Below, one piece after another: positions 51,819-63,500 of a stretch of 64,000 nt of DNA. This stretch comes from Rossellomorea aquimaris (GTDB lineage Bacteria > Bacillota > Bacilli > Bacillales > Bacillaceae_B): assembly GCF_020172085.1 (NCBI RefSeq), contig NZ_JAIVAT010000003.1, positions 124,001 to 188,000 of the forward strand. Direction: 5' to 3'. Every line of letters starts with the position of its first letter. The stretch's first letter is position 1. Below the pieces are notes generated by a model, which saw only the letters and a program-made list of their open reading frames with translations, did no database searches and was not told the DNA's origin. Both the position numbers and the translations under genes were made by a program.

Positions 51819-52304
51819 ATGTCTGATAAAACTAACAAAGGTAAAGTTTTAGAAAGAGATGGTTTCATTTTTTTAGGTAACTCTATAAGAACAACAAATA
51901 AAGATGAAATGAATGGAGAAGGTGGTATTCCACAACTGTGGGACGATTTTTACCAAAATAAAGTTCTAGATACCATCCCTAACAAAAAAGACTCAAAAAT
52001 TTTAGCGGTCTATACAGATTATGAAACAGATGAGAATGGTGTATATACATTCGCATTAGGAACAGAAGTTGATAATAATGAAACACTTAATGGATTAGAA
52101 ATGATAGAAATTCCTGAGGGTAAGTACATTGTCTTTACAACTAAAAGAGGGCCTATTCCTGATGTAATCGTAGAGACGTGGCAAGAAATATGGAGATGGT
52201 CTGAGGAATATGAGAGAGCATATCAAACTGATTTTGAATTATATGATGAAAGAGCGAAAGACCCAAACAATAGTCAGGTTGATATTTATATATCAGTTAA
52301 ATAA
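51819..52304 (+). CDS. GyrI-like/AraC effector-binding domain protein
   Basis: A 161-residue stand-alone effector-binding domain. The layout VLERDGFIFLGNSIRTTN, IPQLWDDFYQNKVLDTIPNK, ILAVYTDYETDENGVYTFAL, MIEIPEGKYIVFTTKRGP and VETWQEIWRWSEE is the SHS2-type GyrI/Bacterial transcription activator effector-binding fold. Such proteins bind small hydrophobic or cationic ligands and often protect against drugs or toxins. GGAGGAGAAATTCT precedes the ATG. It is driven by the unusual promoter/operator/leader at 51646-51790 and followed by a long hairpin. Confidence 0.82.
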   Translation: MSDKTNKGKVLERDGFIFLGNSIRTTNKDEMNGEGGIPQLWDDFYQNKVLDTIPNKKDSKILAVYTDYETDENGVYTFALGTEVDNNETLNGLEMIEIPEGKYIVFTTKRGPIPDVIVETWQEIWRWSEEYERAYQTDFELYDERAKDPNNSQVDIYISVK

Positions 52305-52398
52305 ACGCAATCCACTTCGTATTAAGTATTAGTTAAGTAAACAAGGTTACGTTTAATGTATTCATGAACCATTTTGAATTTTTTATCCCCCTTCGTTC

Positions 52399-52450
52399 CT
52401 ACAACTGATAAAGCCCTCTCTGGGGATGGAGAGGGCTTTATCAGTTGTAG
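52399..52450. terminator. very long hairpin (22-bp stem)
   Basis: CTACAACTGATAAAGCCCTC and its complement, with an 8-nt loop and no T-run. It is probably a transcript end or a small dispersed element. Confidence 0.6.
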
Positions 52451-52575
52451 GAGGTCAATCGGATAAAATATAAGTTTCAAGCAAGTGGTATATTCAACAA
52501 AGATCTCCCTTCAAAATTAAAGAAAGGGGCTTGCAAGCTTCGTCCACTCACAAAGAATGATTGGTTGTGGTATGC

Positions 52576-52815
52576 TCATAGTACAAAAGAGGAATACTCC
52601 TTATTAGGTAAATGAAAGCAACTATTCATGTTATTCGAATACCTAACTTGAAGAGGCTCTTCTTCGATTTCGAGTTTTTTCATTTTTTCAGCATAAGAAC
52701 TATTTTCTATTTTGATGGCAGAGGTTTTATTTTCTTTCGTAAATAATTTACTTAGATTTTTTTGAATAACAAAATCACCTTGAAAGTTAGTTTGACGATA
52801 TAAGAATATCCGGAG
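52576..52815 (-). pseudogene. C-terminal fragment of an unrecognised gene
   Basis: A minus-strand frame without a start reads RQTNFQGDFVIQKNLSKLFT, then ENKTSAIKIENSSYAEKMKK, and ends at a TGA. A second frame just upstream ends NITIVLNKDNAVAIRFTLAP before a stop. The pieces look like debris of one or two small genes; no family is recognised. Confidence 0.35.
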
Positions 52816-53053
52816 CTAGAGTAAATCTTATAGCGACAGCGTTATCTTTGTTTAGTACGATGGTTATATTTTAAGAATTTCTACAATGATTCAGCAGCAC
52901 TTAACGGCAATACTCATTGCAGAGGAACCAGATACAAACAAACTGATGAGAGATTATCCTTTTATAACTGACACAAAATATACATAGCATTATTTCCCAA
53001 TTATATTTACACTATAGTCGATAGTTGCAATTTCCCCAAATGCACTATGTTAA

Positions 53054-53084
53054 CCCCCATCAAGGTAGATGGGGGGCTTTTTTA
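53054..53084 (+). terminator. terminator-like hairpin
   Basis: CCCCCATC / GATGGGGGG stem, 6-nt loop, then CTTTTTT. No intact plus-strand gene precedes it. Confidence 0.7.
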
Positions 53085-53694
53085 GTTCAATGTTACTGAT
53101 TTACATGTAACCTATAAATCTGTCAATTTTTTATTTGAAAAATGCTTCTAGCAGTTGATACCCCTCAAAGTTTATAACTGAAATGCATTCTGAAATGGAA
53201 AACACTATCCATTATCGGGTGGGTGAACATGTTATCACTTTCGAGGCCATCTCCATTGTTTGATTGGACTTATGGTCCCACGTTGTGGATGGAGGTTTCT
53301 ACTTTTATTTGAATTCCATACTGTGTATCTCTTTAGTTAATGCTTTTTCAACAAATTCTTGCTTGGTGAGTCCATTTTAATAGTTTTCTGTCCCTCCGAA
53401 GAGGAGGAAGAACTTCCATAGGCAGCCATTCCTATCATGAAGAAAGAGATAATGCCCCATACTTTAAAAACTTTTATTTTTTCAACACCTAGATCTTTTG
53501 AATTACCTTATGATAATTAATGAAATTGAGAATAGAAACCAGTCCTTTTTTCAGGGGTGGTAAGGATTATTCCTATTTCAGATGTTTTTTTCATACTATG
53601 GTTTACCTTTGGATAATAGGCATTTTAAGTGGTATAGGGCATCGAAAATAGGAATGATGAAGGAATGTTAGCCGATAAAGTAGACATTAAAAGA
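53085..53694. other. 600-bp stretch with a signal-peptide-like fragment
   Basis: On the minus strand at ~53337-53505 a short frame reads KVFKVWGIISFFMIGMAAYG followed by a Ser/Gly run and a stop. It looks like the N-terminus of a lost exported protein and lacks a clear start. Nothing else is supported. Confidence 0.35.
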
Positions 53695-53728
53695 ACCCCC
53701 GTCACACATTGATGCGGGGGGCTTTCAG
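53695..53728. terminator. terminator-like hairpin
   Basis: ACCCCCG ... CGGGGGG inverted repeat with a 13-nt loop, then CTTTC. It lies downstream of the DUF805 gene region on the minus strand. Confidence 0.5.
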
Positions 53729-53811
53729 AAGGAAGTCTAGTGATTATTTTCCTAAAACTCTCTAAACTATACTTCTAACAAGGGTAACTTGTCTAGTCAT
53801 AACGGTTATAA

Positions 53812-54174
53812 TCAATATGCCACTTCGTTTCGTTTAGGATTTTCACCGTATTTATTTCGTTCAGGATTACTATCGAGACATGTAAAGATGATTAGAACGA
53901 TGCCACCAACTAATGGGACAAACATAAGCAACTGCCACCATCCACTTCGACCGGTGTCATGCAATCGGCGCGCCGTGACAGCAAGTGTCGGAAGAGCGAT
54001 TGCGAAAGAAAACAATGATAGTAACAGTTCCTCTTCTATACCGAGTACCATTTCTATAATGCCCAATGCCAATGTAATAAGGGAAGCAATCAGAATAAAC
54101 ATCCAATATTCCTTCCGTCTTGCGCGTCCACTAAATCCAATATAATTCTTTAACACTTTCAAAAACCATTTCAT
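53812..54174 (-). CDS. DUF805 family membrane protein
   Basis: A 120-residue inner-membrane protein with three to four helices (WMFILIASLITLALGIIEMV, LLLSLFSFAIALPTLAVTA, WWQLLMFVPLVGGIVLIIFT). The DUF805 marks are YIGFSGRARRKEYWMFIL at the start, then VTARRLHDTGRSGWW and a C-terminal DSNPERNKYGENP. The function is unknown. GGGGGTGAATTGA precedes the ATG. Confidence 0.93.
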   Translation of the reverse strand: MKWFLKVLKNYIGFSGRARRKEYWMFILIASLITLALGIIEMVLGIEEELLLSLFSFAIALPTLAVTARRLHDTGRSGWWQLLMFVPLVGGIVLIIFTCLDSNPERNKYGENPKRNEVAY

Positions 54175-54509
54175 TCAATTCACCCCCTTAATAAGACCTA
54201 TAAAATTATTCCATAACACCAAAGGAATGTCTATAAGGTAATGTCGTGGGCTAAGGGGATATGGGTTTAGTCTTATAGTAAAAGAGCATAGAACGGGGCG
54301 AGGGTTTCCTATACCTCTGTGAGAGTCTGTCATTCGTGAGGTTTATCGCACTTTCATCAGTTTTTTTCTATTCATTTACAAAACTAGTAAAATACTGAAT
54401 CGATACCTTATTTTACTGTTAATATAGTCCGAAAACAGGATTCCATTTGAACTATAATCACGTATAATAGGTGATTGTCAGTGAAAAAAATGGAAGGGGA
54501 ACCAATAAC
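54175..54509. other. 335-bp intergenic region ahead of the Rhs toxin gene
   Basis: It separates divergent genes and must hold their promoters. No unambiguous promoter, operator or hairpin is seen. GGAAGGGGAACC near the right edge is the ribosome binding site of the toxin gene. Confidence 0.4.
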
Positions 54510-57500
54510 ATGCGAAAGAAAATGAAAGCGTTTTTAACGATTCAGATGATAGCTGTGATGATTCTAGCATCGCTGCCTATGTCTGTATTCGCAGAGGAAT
54601 TTAAACGATCCTCACAAGAACAGAAAGAACCGAAGATAGAGCCGCTATCTGAGGGAAAAGAGTACTCTAAAACAGAGGTCGTCAACGAAACAGAATACAA
54701 GGATCTAAAACCTGGCGACGAAATTGTGGAGGAACGGACGGAAAATTCGAAAGTCTTTTACTCCGGGGACAATAAGATTACGAAAAACATCTATTTCGAG
54801 CCCATTCATAAAAAGAATGAAAAGAATGGAGAGCTCGAAGAGATTTCTACTCATTTAGTAGAAGATGCTTCAGATAAAAATGAGGTAGAAACAGAAAATG
54901 CCAATCTTCTTTCATCCTTCCAGAAAAAGATGAAAAACGGGCAGTACGCAACGTTTGAAGTCGATGGGCACACCATCACCTACTCCATATTAGGAGCCTC
55001 TCAACAGGGAGAATCCTCGATTACTCCACAGGACGTCAACGCATCGTACGAAGAGAATCGGATTCTACATAAAAGCATTTTTCCTGATATCGATTTACGA
55101 AACATTGCGTTTGGGGATGAAACGAAAGAAGATATCATCCTTCATTCTTACAAAGGATTCAACACCTTTACCTTTCAACTCGATACCGATTTAAAGGGAG
55201 AGTTAACCTCAAATGGGGATATCGAATTCTCGGATCAGAACGAGAAGTCTATCTTTACGATTCCTAAGCCTTACATGGAAGACTCCAACTATGATGATCA
55301 TAAAGGAGAAAACGCTCGATCAGAAAACGTAAAATTACGTCTTACTCCAAATGAGGAAGGGTACGTACTCACTATCGAGGCAGATGATGAATGGTTATCT
55401 GATCCAGATCGCGTCTATCCAGTCTACATTGATCCGTCGACGTCACTTGGAACCACCATGGATACATTTGTCATGAGTAAGTACCCGACAACCAATTATA
55501 ATTCTGGGAAATGGGATAGCTCACAAGGACAATATGTATTGAAAATTGGAGAATATGATTCCACCACCGGAATGTGTTACGCCTTTCTAAAACCTCAAAC
55601 GGACGGCCTCACTCCCCAAAAAGGGTATATGGTGGATAAAGCGACGTTGAATTTATATGTCACCCATGCGTATTATGCCAATTCCCCGAATGGTCTGTGG
55701 ATTGACCGGGTCAACGGAAATTGGTCCTCGTCTTCATTGAATTGGAATAATAAGCCGAGTTCAACGAATTTAACGAGTGTGAATGTTGGTCGTGACCAAT
55801 GGGCAAAAGCAGATGTCACTCAAGTCGTCAAAGAATGGAACAAGGGAACGCGAACGAATTATGGATTCAAGCTCCATACAAACGGAAATAAAATGACCCA
55901 TTGGAAAAAGGTGGTCTCAGCCTCTAATAGTAGTAATAAACCTTATGTATCGGTGACGTATACGACTCTTGGCGCGGCGCAACAACCAACGGTGAAAGCG
56001 TATTCGAGTGGAAAGAATACAGGGACCGGCTATTTTGATTTATCTTGGAGTAAAGTAACCGGTGCTACTGGATACAAGGTGGCCATTTTCAATGGAAAAG
56101 AGTATCAACATTTTGATGTGAAGAATACGACCAGTTGGTCCACAAAAGGAAAGAAGATCTGGCCAACACCAGCTGAAATTGAACGGGGAACCTACGGGCT
56201 TCACCGTGATGGCAAAGGGACCGAATTCCCCAACGACCCGAAAAGTACCTATGTGGCGTCAGGTGGAAAATACACCAACAGTCACAACTATTGGTTTCGG
56301 GTGATCGCATACAATTCTGAATTCAATGTAGAGACGGATATCTCATCACCGGCTATGCCTACGCTACCGGATAGTACACGTCCGAATGTACCACGGACAC
56401 CCACGGTGACGATACAAGATGGTCCCGTCAATAGTGGAGATAGTGCCAGTGCGATCCTGTCATGGAAAGAGGTAACGGATTTACCTTCCGGTATCGACTC
56501 TGGGATTTCATACTATGAGGTTCAAAAAAGCATAAATGGGTCATGGAGCTCAGCTGGAAGTGTGAAACATACGGGATCGAATACGTATAAACTGACGGTG
56601 GATGATTTACCAGATGACGCCACGGTAGCGTTCCGAGTAAGGGCGTTTGATGCAAAGGGAAATGACTCTGGATATGCCACATCTAGTGATTATAAGACGA
56701 AGGATCGAACGAGCCCGAGTACCCCTGTTTCCCTGAATGTTTCTCCGTCAGTGTGGAGCACAGCCAAAACGCATACTCTTTCGTGGACAGGCATCACGGA
56801 CAATCAAATATTGGAAGCCATTGAATATAAAGTAGATGATCAACCATGGGATTCTCTCGGCGTGAATAGTGAGAGTGGATCGGCCAAGATTCCGGGTGAG
56901 TTAAAGGATGGCATCCATACCGTTCAAGTGCGCGGAAAAGACCGAGAAGGAAACACCGGGCAACCGAAATCGGTGAAGATTTATAAGGACACAACAGCAC
57001 CTTCTATCTCATTCGTATCACCAGCCGAAAACGATACGATCAAAGGAATAGAGGATATCCATGTTCGGGTCGTAAATCCAAGCCCGCAAACCACGTTTAC
57101 GAACTTGATTCACAATGGTGATTTTGCGCAGGGAATGGAAGGATGGACAGAAAGGCGCTCCTATGATTCAGGAACGACATCTGTAGAAGATGCATCGGGG
57201 GCGTCAAAAGATGTCATGGTGTTAAAGTTATCCCCTGTGTCGTCAAGTCCAGGAACAGATTTTGGATTGCTTGCGACGACATATGATGTAAACCTGAAAG
57301 CGAATACGACATACACGTTAAAGGGGAAAATCAGAACCAATCTAAAAGAAGCCAATGCATTCTTTAATGTTGAATCGTTGAGTAAAGATGGGAAGCATCT
57401 ACAATGGAACGACAGTCGAACCACTCAATTAACAGGTGTTCAAGATTGGACCAATCATGAGCTGACGTTTACGACTCCTGCAAGTACAGAGAAAGGCCGT

Positions 57501-60500
57501 ATTTACTTGGAAGTTGATCATCATAGTGATCGAGGACAAGGATTAGCTTGGTTTGATGGCATTTCTTTAACCGAAAAAGGGAAGGCTGTTAATCTCATTC
57601 AAAACGGCGACTTCTCATCGGGATTAGAGGGATGGACGGAGACGAAAGCAAATAATATCGGAGAAGCTCAAGTAGTGGAAGATCCAACGGTCCTTTCCCA
57701 AGGTGACGGGGAAAAAGAGACTATTTCCATTAAAATTAAATCTGATTCAACAAGCCCTGGATCAGAACTGGGGTACTTGGCGACGACCTATGATGTCACG
57801 GTTAAACCGAATACCACCTACAAAATAACCGGCATGATCAAAACGAATTTGGCGAATGCGAATGCGTTTTTTAACGTGAATAGCCTGAAGAATGATGGAG
57901 CGTCATTATCATGGGATGATAACCGTGACCATCAATTAACAGGCGTAAACGGTTGGACAGAACAAGAACTGGTGTTTACGACACCAAAAGATACCACAAG
58001 GGCCCGACTTTATTTAGAAGTCGACCACTGGAATAAAGAGGCCTCTGGAACGGCGTGGTTTGATTCTATTCGTTTTGAGGAAGTAGATCAGTCGTCCAGT
58101 GCGAGCCCGTATTCTTGGACATTGTCCTATGGAGAAGGAAAGACCCCCACTAAGTATACGACACTGAAAACGGGGACCACCTCATTACATGACCTTACCT
58201 ATGCATGGAATACGTCGGACCTTAAGGAAGAAACGGAATACACACTCCGATTGACCGCCAAGGATGAGGCCGGCAATACCGGAGAAAAGACTACGCATGT
58301 GATGAAGGCGAAGGATACGACGAGTATCGCGCCGGCGATTCAAGTAACCAACCCGATTCATGAGGGGATTGTCACAGACGCACTTCAAAAGGTTGAGTAT
58401 CAAATCAAAAACCTTAGTCTCAATACCCTTTCTCAAGCCCTTGAGGGGTTTGAACAAGTCGATGTGTTTATCAACTCAACGCTTGTCAAACACATGGGTC
58501 CATCTGAAAAGACCACGACATTCGATGCGACGGCGTACCATGAGGGGAGTAAAAATCAACTCTATCTTCGAGGGAAAGACGCTGAGGGAGCATATCACTA
58601 TAGTACATTCGCGTACCGGACACAGGGGATTGTGGACGGATTTGAGGGAGAAGAGTTTATAGGATCCCTATCGAACGTCGTTCGGAACGGTCAGAAGGTG
58701 ATGATCAGTGGATCAGCAAGATCAGGATCGATCGAATCCGTTACGAAATCGGTCTCAGGGAATATCAGTACTGTTCACCTTTCGACAGTGGAAGAAACCC
58801 CAAGTGGGACCTCCATCACGTATGAAGCGTCAGCTGATGGCGGACACACCTGGGAAGAGGTTCATCCGAATCAAACCCATGCCCTATCCCATACGGGATC
58901 GACGTTGACCTTACGGGCAACATTGAATGCGTCCTCAACAGGTGTGTCTCCTGTGTTGGATTCATGGGACTCTGAAGTTGTTTACGTCAACAAACAAGGA
59001 AATGCCTTCAACGTTCAGCTCATTGATGTCCCAACGAATCTAACGGCGACACCAAACGTGAACTACATGACCTATTTACGCTGGAACGCTTCTTCAACAG
59101 AAGGGGTGACGTATTCGATTTACAGAAGTTCCACACCAGGTTTCACTCCTTCAAAGGACACGCTTGTCGCAGAAGGCGTAAAGGACTCGTATTGGAATGA
59201 CTTTCAATTGCATTACGGCCAAACGTTTTATTACCAAGTAGTGGCTGTCAAGGAGATGAAAGGGAAAGAGCGTCAAAGTCTCCCTTCAAATGAAGCGTGG
59301 GCGAAGAGCGTTGATCAGGATGAAGTACAAAAACAATTAGGCCTTCAAGACTTTTGGGGATATAGCTCGTTCCCAACCGCAACCGGTAACGGCTATGTCA
59401 ATATTAGTAGTGGAAATCTAGTGTATCAATCGTCCGATTTTGTATCCGTATCACCGCAGCTGGCCATGGTGATGAGACGAAGCTTCAATAGTCAATCGAC
59501 AACGAAAACACCTTTAGGCTATGGCTGGGATTTCTCATTCAATACGGCTTTAATGAAAGAATACGATGACCAAGAGCAAGAAGTCGGTCTCATTTTAAAA
59601 GACGGAGATGGCAGTCTTCATCGCTTTACGAAAAAAGCAGATGGCGGATATGAAACACCGCAAGGGATCCATATGACTTTGACTAAGCATACAGATGGTT
59701 CCTATGAAATCTTACGGAAAGACCAAATCAAGTACCTGTTTGATCCGCAAATGAAGCTGATCAAACTAACAGAACCGAACGGGAATGCCTTGACCTTTGT
59801 TTATGACTCGATTCGGGGGAATCTAAAAATCGTCATCAATAACATCGGGGATAAAACGTATCTCTTTTATGATCACAAGGATCGATTAGAGAAAGTCGTT
59901 GATCCTGCCCAACGGGAGTATCACTTTGATTACAAGGATTCTTCTGATCGCTTAGCGAAAGTGTATCAGCAAATAGGCAATGTGACATACGCCGAAGAAT
60001 ATAAGTACGATGACAACAATCAAGAATTACGCGGAATCGTTGATCCCGAAAAGTATGAAACCAAAATCCAGTACAAGAATGGTAAGGTATTAAAGGTCAC
60101 TGACCCGATTAGTGACTATTCTACCTTCGCGTATACAGAAGGTTCAACGACCATCACGTCGGACAAAGGAAAAACGGTGTCGTTTACACACAATCCAAAC
60201 GGAACGATCACATCGAAAACGTATGAAGATCAGCACAAGGTGAACTATGAATACAATGATGACCTGTTGGTTGAGCATATGTACACTGACAACACCATTG
60301 AGGGGGTAAAAAAGACCCTTCATCATCGCTACACCTATGATGATCGTGGTAACCTTTTGACGAGTAAAGACCCACTTGGACATGTGACGGAGTATAAAGG
60401 CTATAACAAGATGAATCTGGTGAAAGAAATCATCGAGCCTGTCCGTGACGGAGTGACGGCGAAGACGACGTTTGAGTACGATGACAAAGGAAATCTAAAG

Positions 60501-63500
60501 GAGACCACGGATCCTGAAGGACGAACGATTTCGTATACGTATGATGATGTTGGAAATCAAGTCACGATGACAAATGAATTTAAGCAAACCACGTCCTATG
60601 ACTATGATGCCAAAGGGCGAATAAAGAAAATCAAGGAACCCCTCGGGAAAGTCACCGAAATCCTTGAATATGATTCGCAAGGCAACCCAGTGAAAATCAA
60701 AGATCCCAAAGGATTGATCACGACGAGTGAATACGATGTATTGGATCGTCTGGTTAAAACGGTGGATCCCAAAGGGTATACCGTCAAACGAACGTACGAC
60801 TGGAATCACAACCTGAAGGATATCTCAGATCAAAAGGGAAACCTGACTCAGTTCAAGTACGATAAGGTGGGGCGCCTGACAAAAACCATTTATGCCAATG
60901 GAGATACAGAAGAAATTGAGTATCTCGTAGATGCCAAGCAAAACGAAAAAATCGTCTATACGGACGGGGAGGGCCGAACGAGCACAGAGTATTACAATGA
61001 AGTAGGACAGCTCGTTCAAACAGAAGCCCAGAACACCACGACACAGTTTGATTATGATGACGTCGGAAATATGACGAAAGTGACGGACGGAGAAGGGCGA
61101 GTCGTTGAGTCCATCTATGATGAACTGAATCGCCAAACGAAAGTGATTGTCGACCCAACAGGGAAAAAAGTGGTCACACAAAGTCAATATGATGATCAAG
61201 GAAATGTCGTCAAAGGCATTGACGGAGAAGGGTATAGTACCTCTTATCAGTACGATAAGATCAACCGTCTAAAGAATGTGACGAAACAAGTAGATGGAAA
61301 GCAGCTCGTTACGTCGTATGAGTATGATCTATTAGACAATACATGGGTAAAAAATAAAGTCACGGATGCGCTCGGTAGACAAAAGACCACCTACTTGGAT
61401 GCATTGGGACGGGTCCGTAAGGAAGTCAATGAAGGAACCACATCGGACTCCTCGAAGATGGAACAATCGTTTGAGTATGACTTGAATGGGAACCTGACAA
61501 AAACCATCCACAATGATGGATCGACGGTCCAACAAGAATACGACGAACGCAACTTAATGAAAAAAGTGACCTACGGTCCCAAGCACTGGACACGATTCGA
61601 ATACGATGAAAACGGGAATCGTGAACTCATGGTCGATTCGAAAGATGGTACGACGACGACTTCTTCGTATGCGTATGATCCAAAAGACCGTTTGAAAGAG
61701 GAAGTCCAAAACGGCTTGAAAATTGCGTATCAATACGATCACAGTGACAACGTCACACGCGTCTCCTATCCAACCGAAGAAGGGGATCAACAAAAAGACA
61801 TCGATTACCAGTATGACGAATACGATCGCCTGGAGTCCATTTTGGTGGAAGGGAAGAAAGCGCAGGATTTCTCTTACAATCAAGCCGGACAAGTGGATCA
61901 TACCAACAACTACTTGGCCTTTGACACCGGTGGGTCCTCGTTTGTGAAAGTCGATTATGACTACAACACATTAGGTAAAACCGAGACCATCCGGTACACC
62001 AAAGATGGTCAGGCGAAGATGGAAGAATACCAGATGGACTATGATCAACGTGGGTATATGAAGACCGAAACGACCTATACACACTTTGATGATCAAGAGA
62101 AAACCATCGAAAAAGCGTATCAATACAATGAAGCCGGACAACTAACCGAGTCGAAACAAGGCGACAACATCACGACCTACGCCTACGATGAAGTCGGAAA
62201 CCGAAAGGCGATGACGGAAGGAAAGGACAGCTTTGTCTATTCCTATAATCAATTCAACCAATTAGAAAAAACGACTAAAAATGGATCCCTTCACGCGACA
62301 TACGTCTATGACAAGCGTGGAAATCAACAGAAAGAAATCGTGAAAAAACAGATCGATGGCGTCTTAAACGATGTGACGACGAATTATACGTATGATGATG
62401 CGAACCAATTGGCTCAGGTCGAAACTTTGACCCCTGGGAAAGATACGTCCAAGGTGAAGAACTGGTATAATGGCGACGGACAACGAACACGCCGAGATGC
62501 CGATGGAACCATCACCAATTATGTGTATAATGAGAATGCGGTTCTATATACGGCCGATGAAAACAATCGAAAAATCACAGAAAACGTCCTGAACCCTGAT
62601 GGAGATATCGTGGCGTCCAAGCGTTTTGATGGAAACTATAAGAATCAATACTTCTTCTATCACTATGATCTACGAGGAAGTGTCACCAATGTCGTTGATT
62701 CTGACGCCAAACGGGTCAAAGGGTACGATTATGATGACTTTGGAAACATCAAAGAAGTGGGCGATAAAACGTTCCAAAACGATGTGAAGTTTACCGGAGC
62801 CGTGCAGGATACCTCGACGGGCCTTCACTATATGAATTCCCGTTACTACAGTTCGGACACGGGACGGTTCATCTCCCAAGACACGTATTCTGGAAACGTA
62901 TTCGATCCATGGACGCAGCATTTGTATACCTACACCAGCAATAACCCGATTAATTTTGTGGATCCGACAGGCCATTTTGATGTCGATCCCGACGGAAATA
63001 AGATCTTGCCAACAGGTAAGTATATTGCCGCACCGAGTAAACCAAGTACTAGTTACCGAAGTACGCCAAGTAGCCATAAACAGAGTAAACCGTCTGCCCA
63101 GAGAGCGAAAGCGAAGGTACAGGCGAAATCGTCAGGATCCTCTTCCAAACAGAGATCCATTAAACAATGGGTTCAGACTGGCCTAGATCTGGCCGGAAAC
63201 GCCCCCGGTCCATTGGGAGCTGTATCCGATGGGGTGAATGCCCTTATCTATCTTGCGGATGGAGACTATCAAAACGCAGCATTAAGTGGGGTTGCGGTGT
63301 TGCCAGGTGGAAGTATCCTAAAGAATGGGATTAAGGCTGGGCGAACCTCTAGTAAGATGCTTAAGGGTATGGGAAATATTCCGAAAAAACCTTATAGTAA
63401 CGGCAGACCAAGTTATGGAAAGGGTCAAGTTGAACAAGTGTGGGACAATGCTAGAGATCCTATTACTGGAAAAGTCTATGACCCCTCAGGAGCAGAAATA

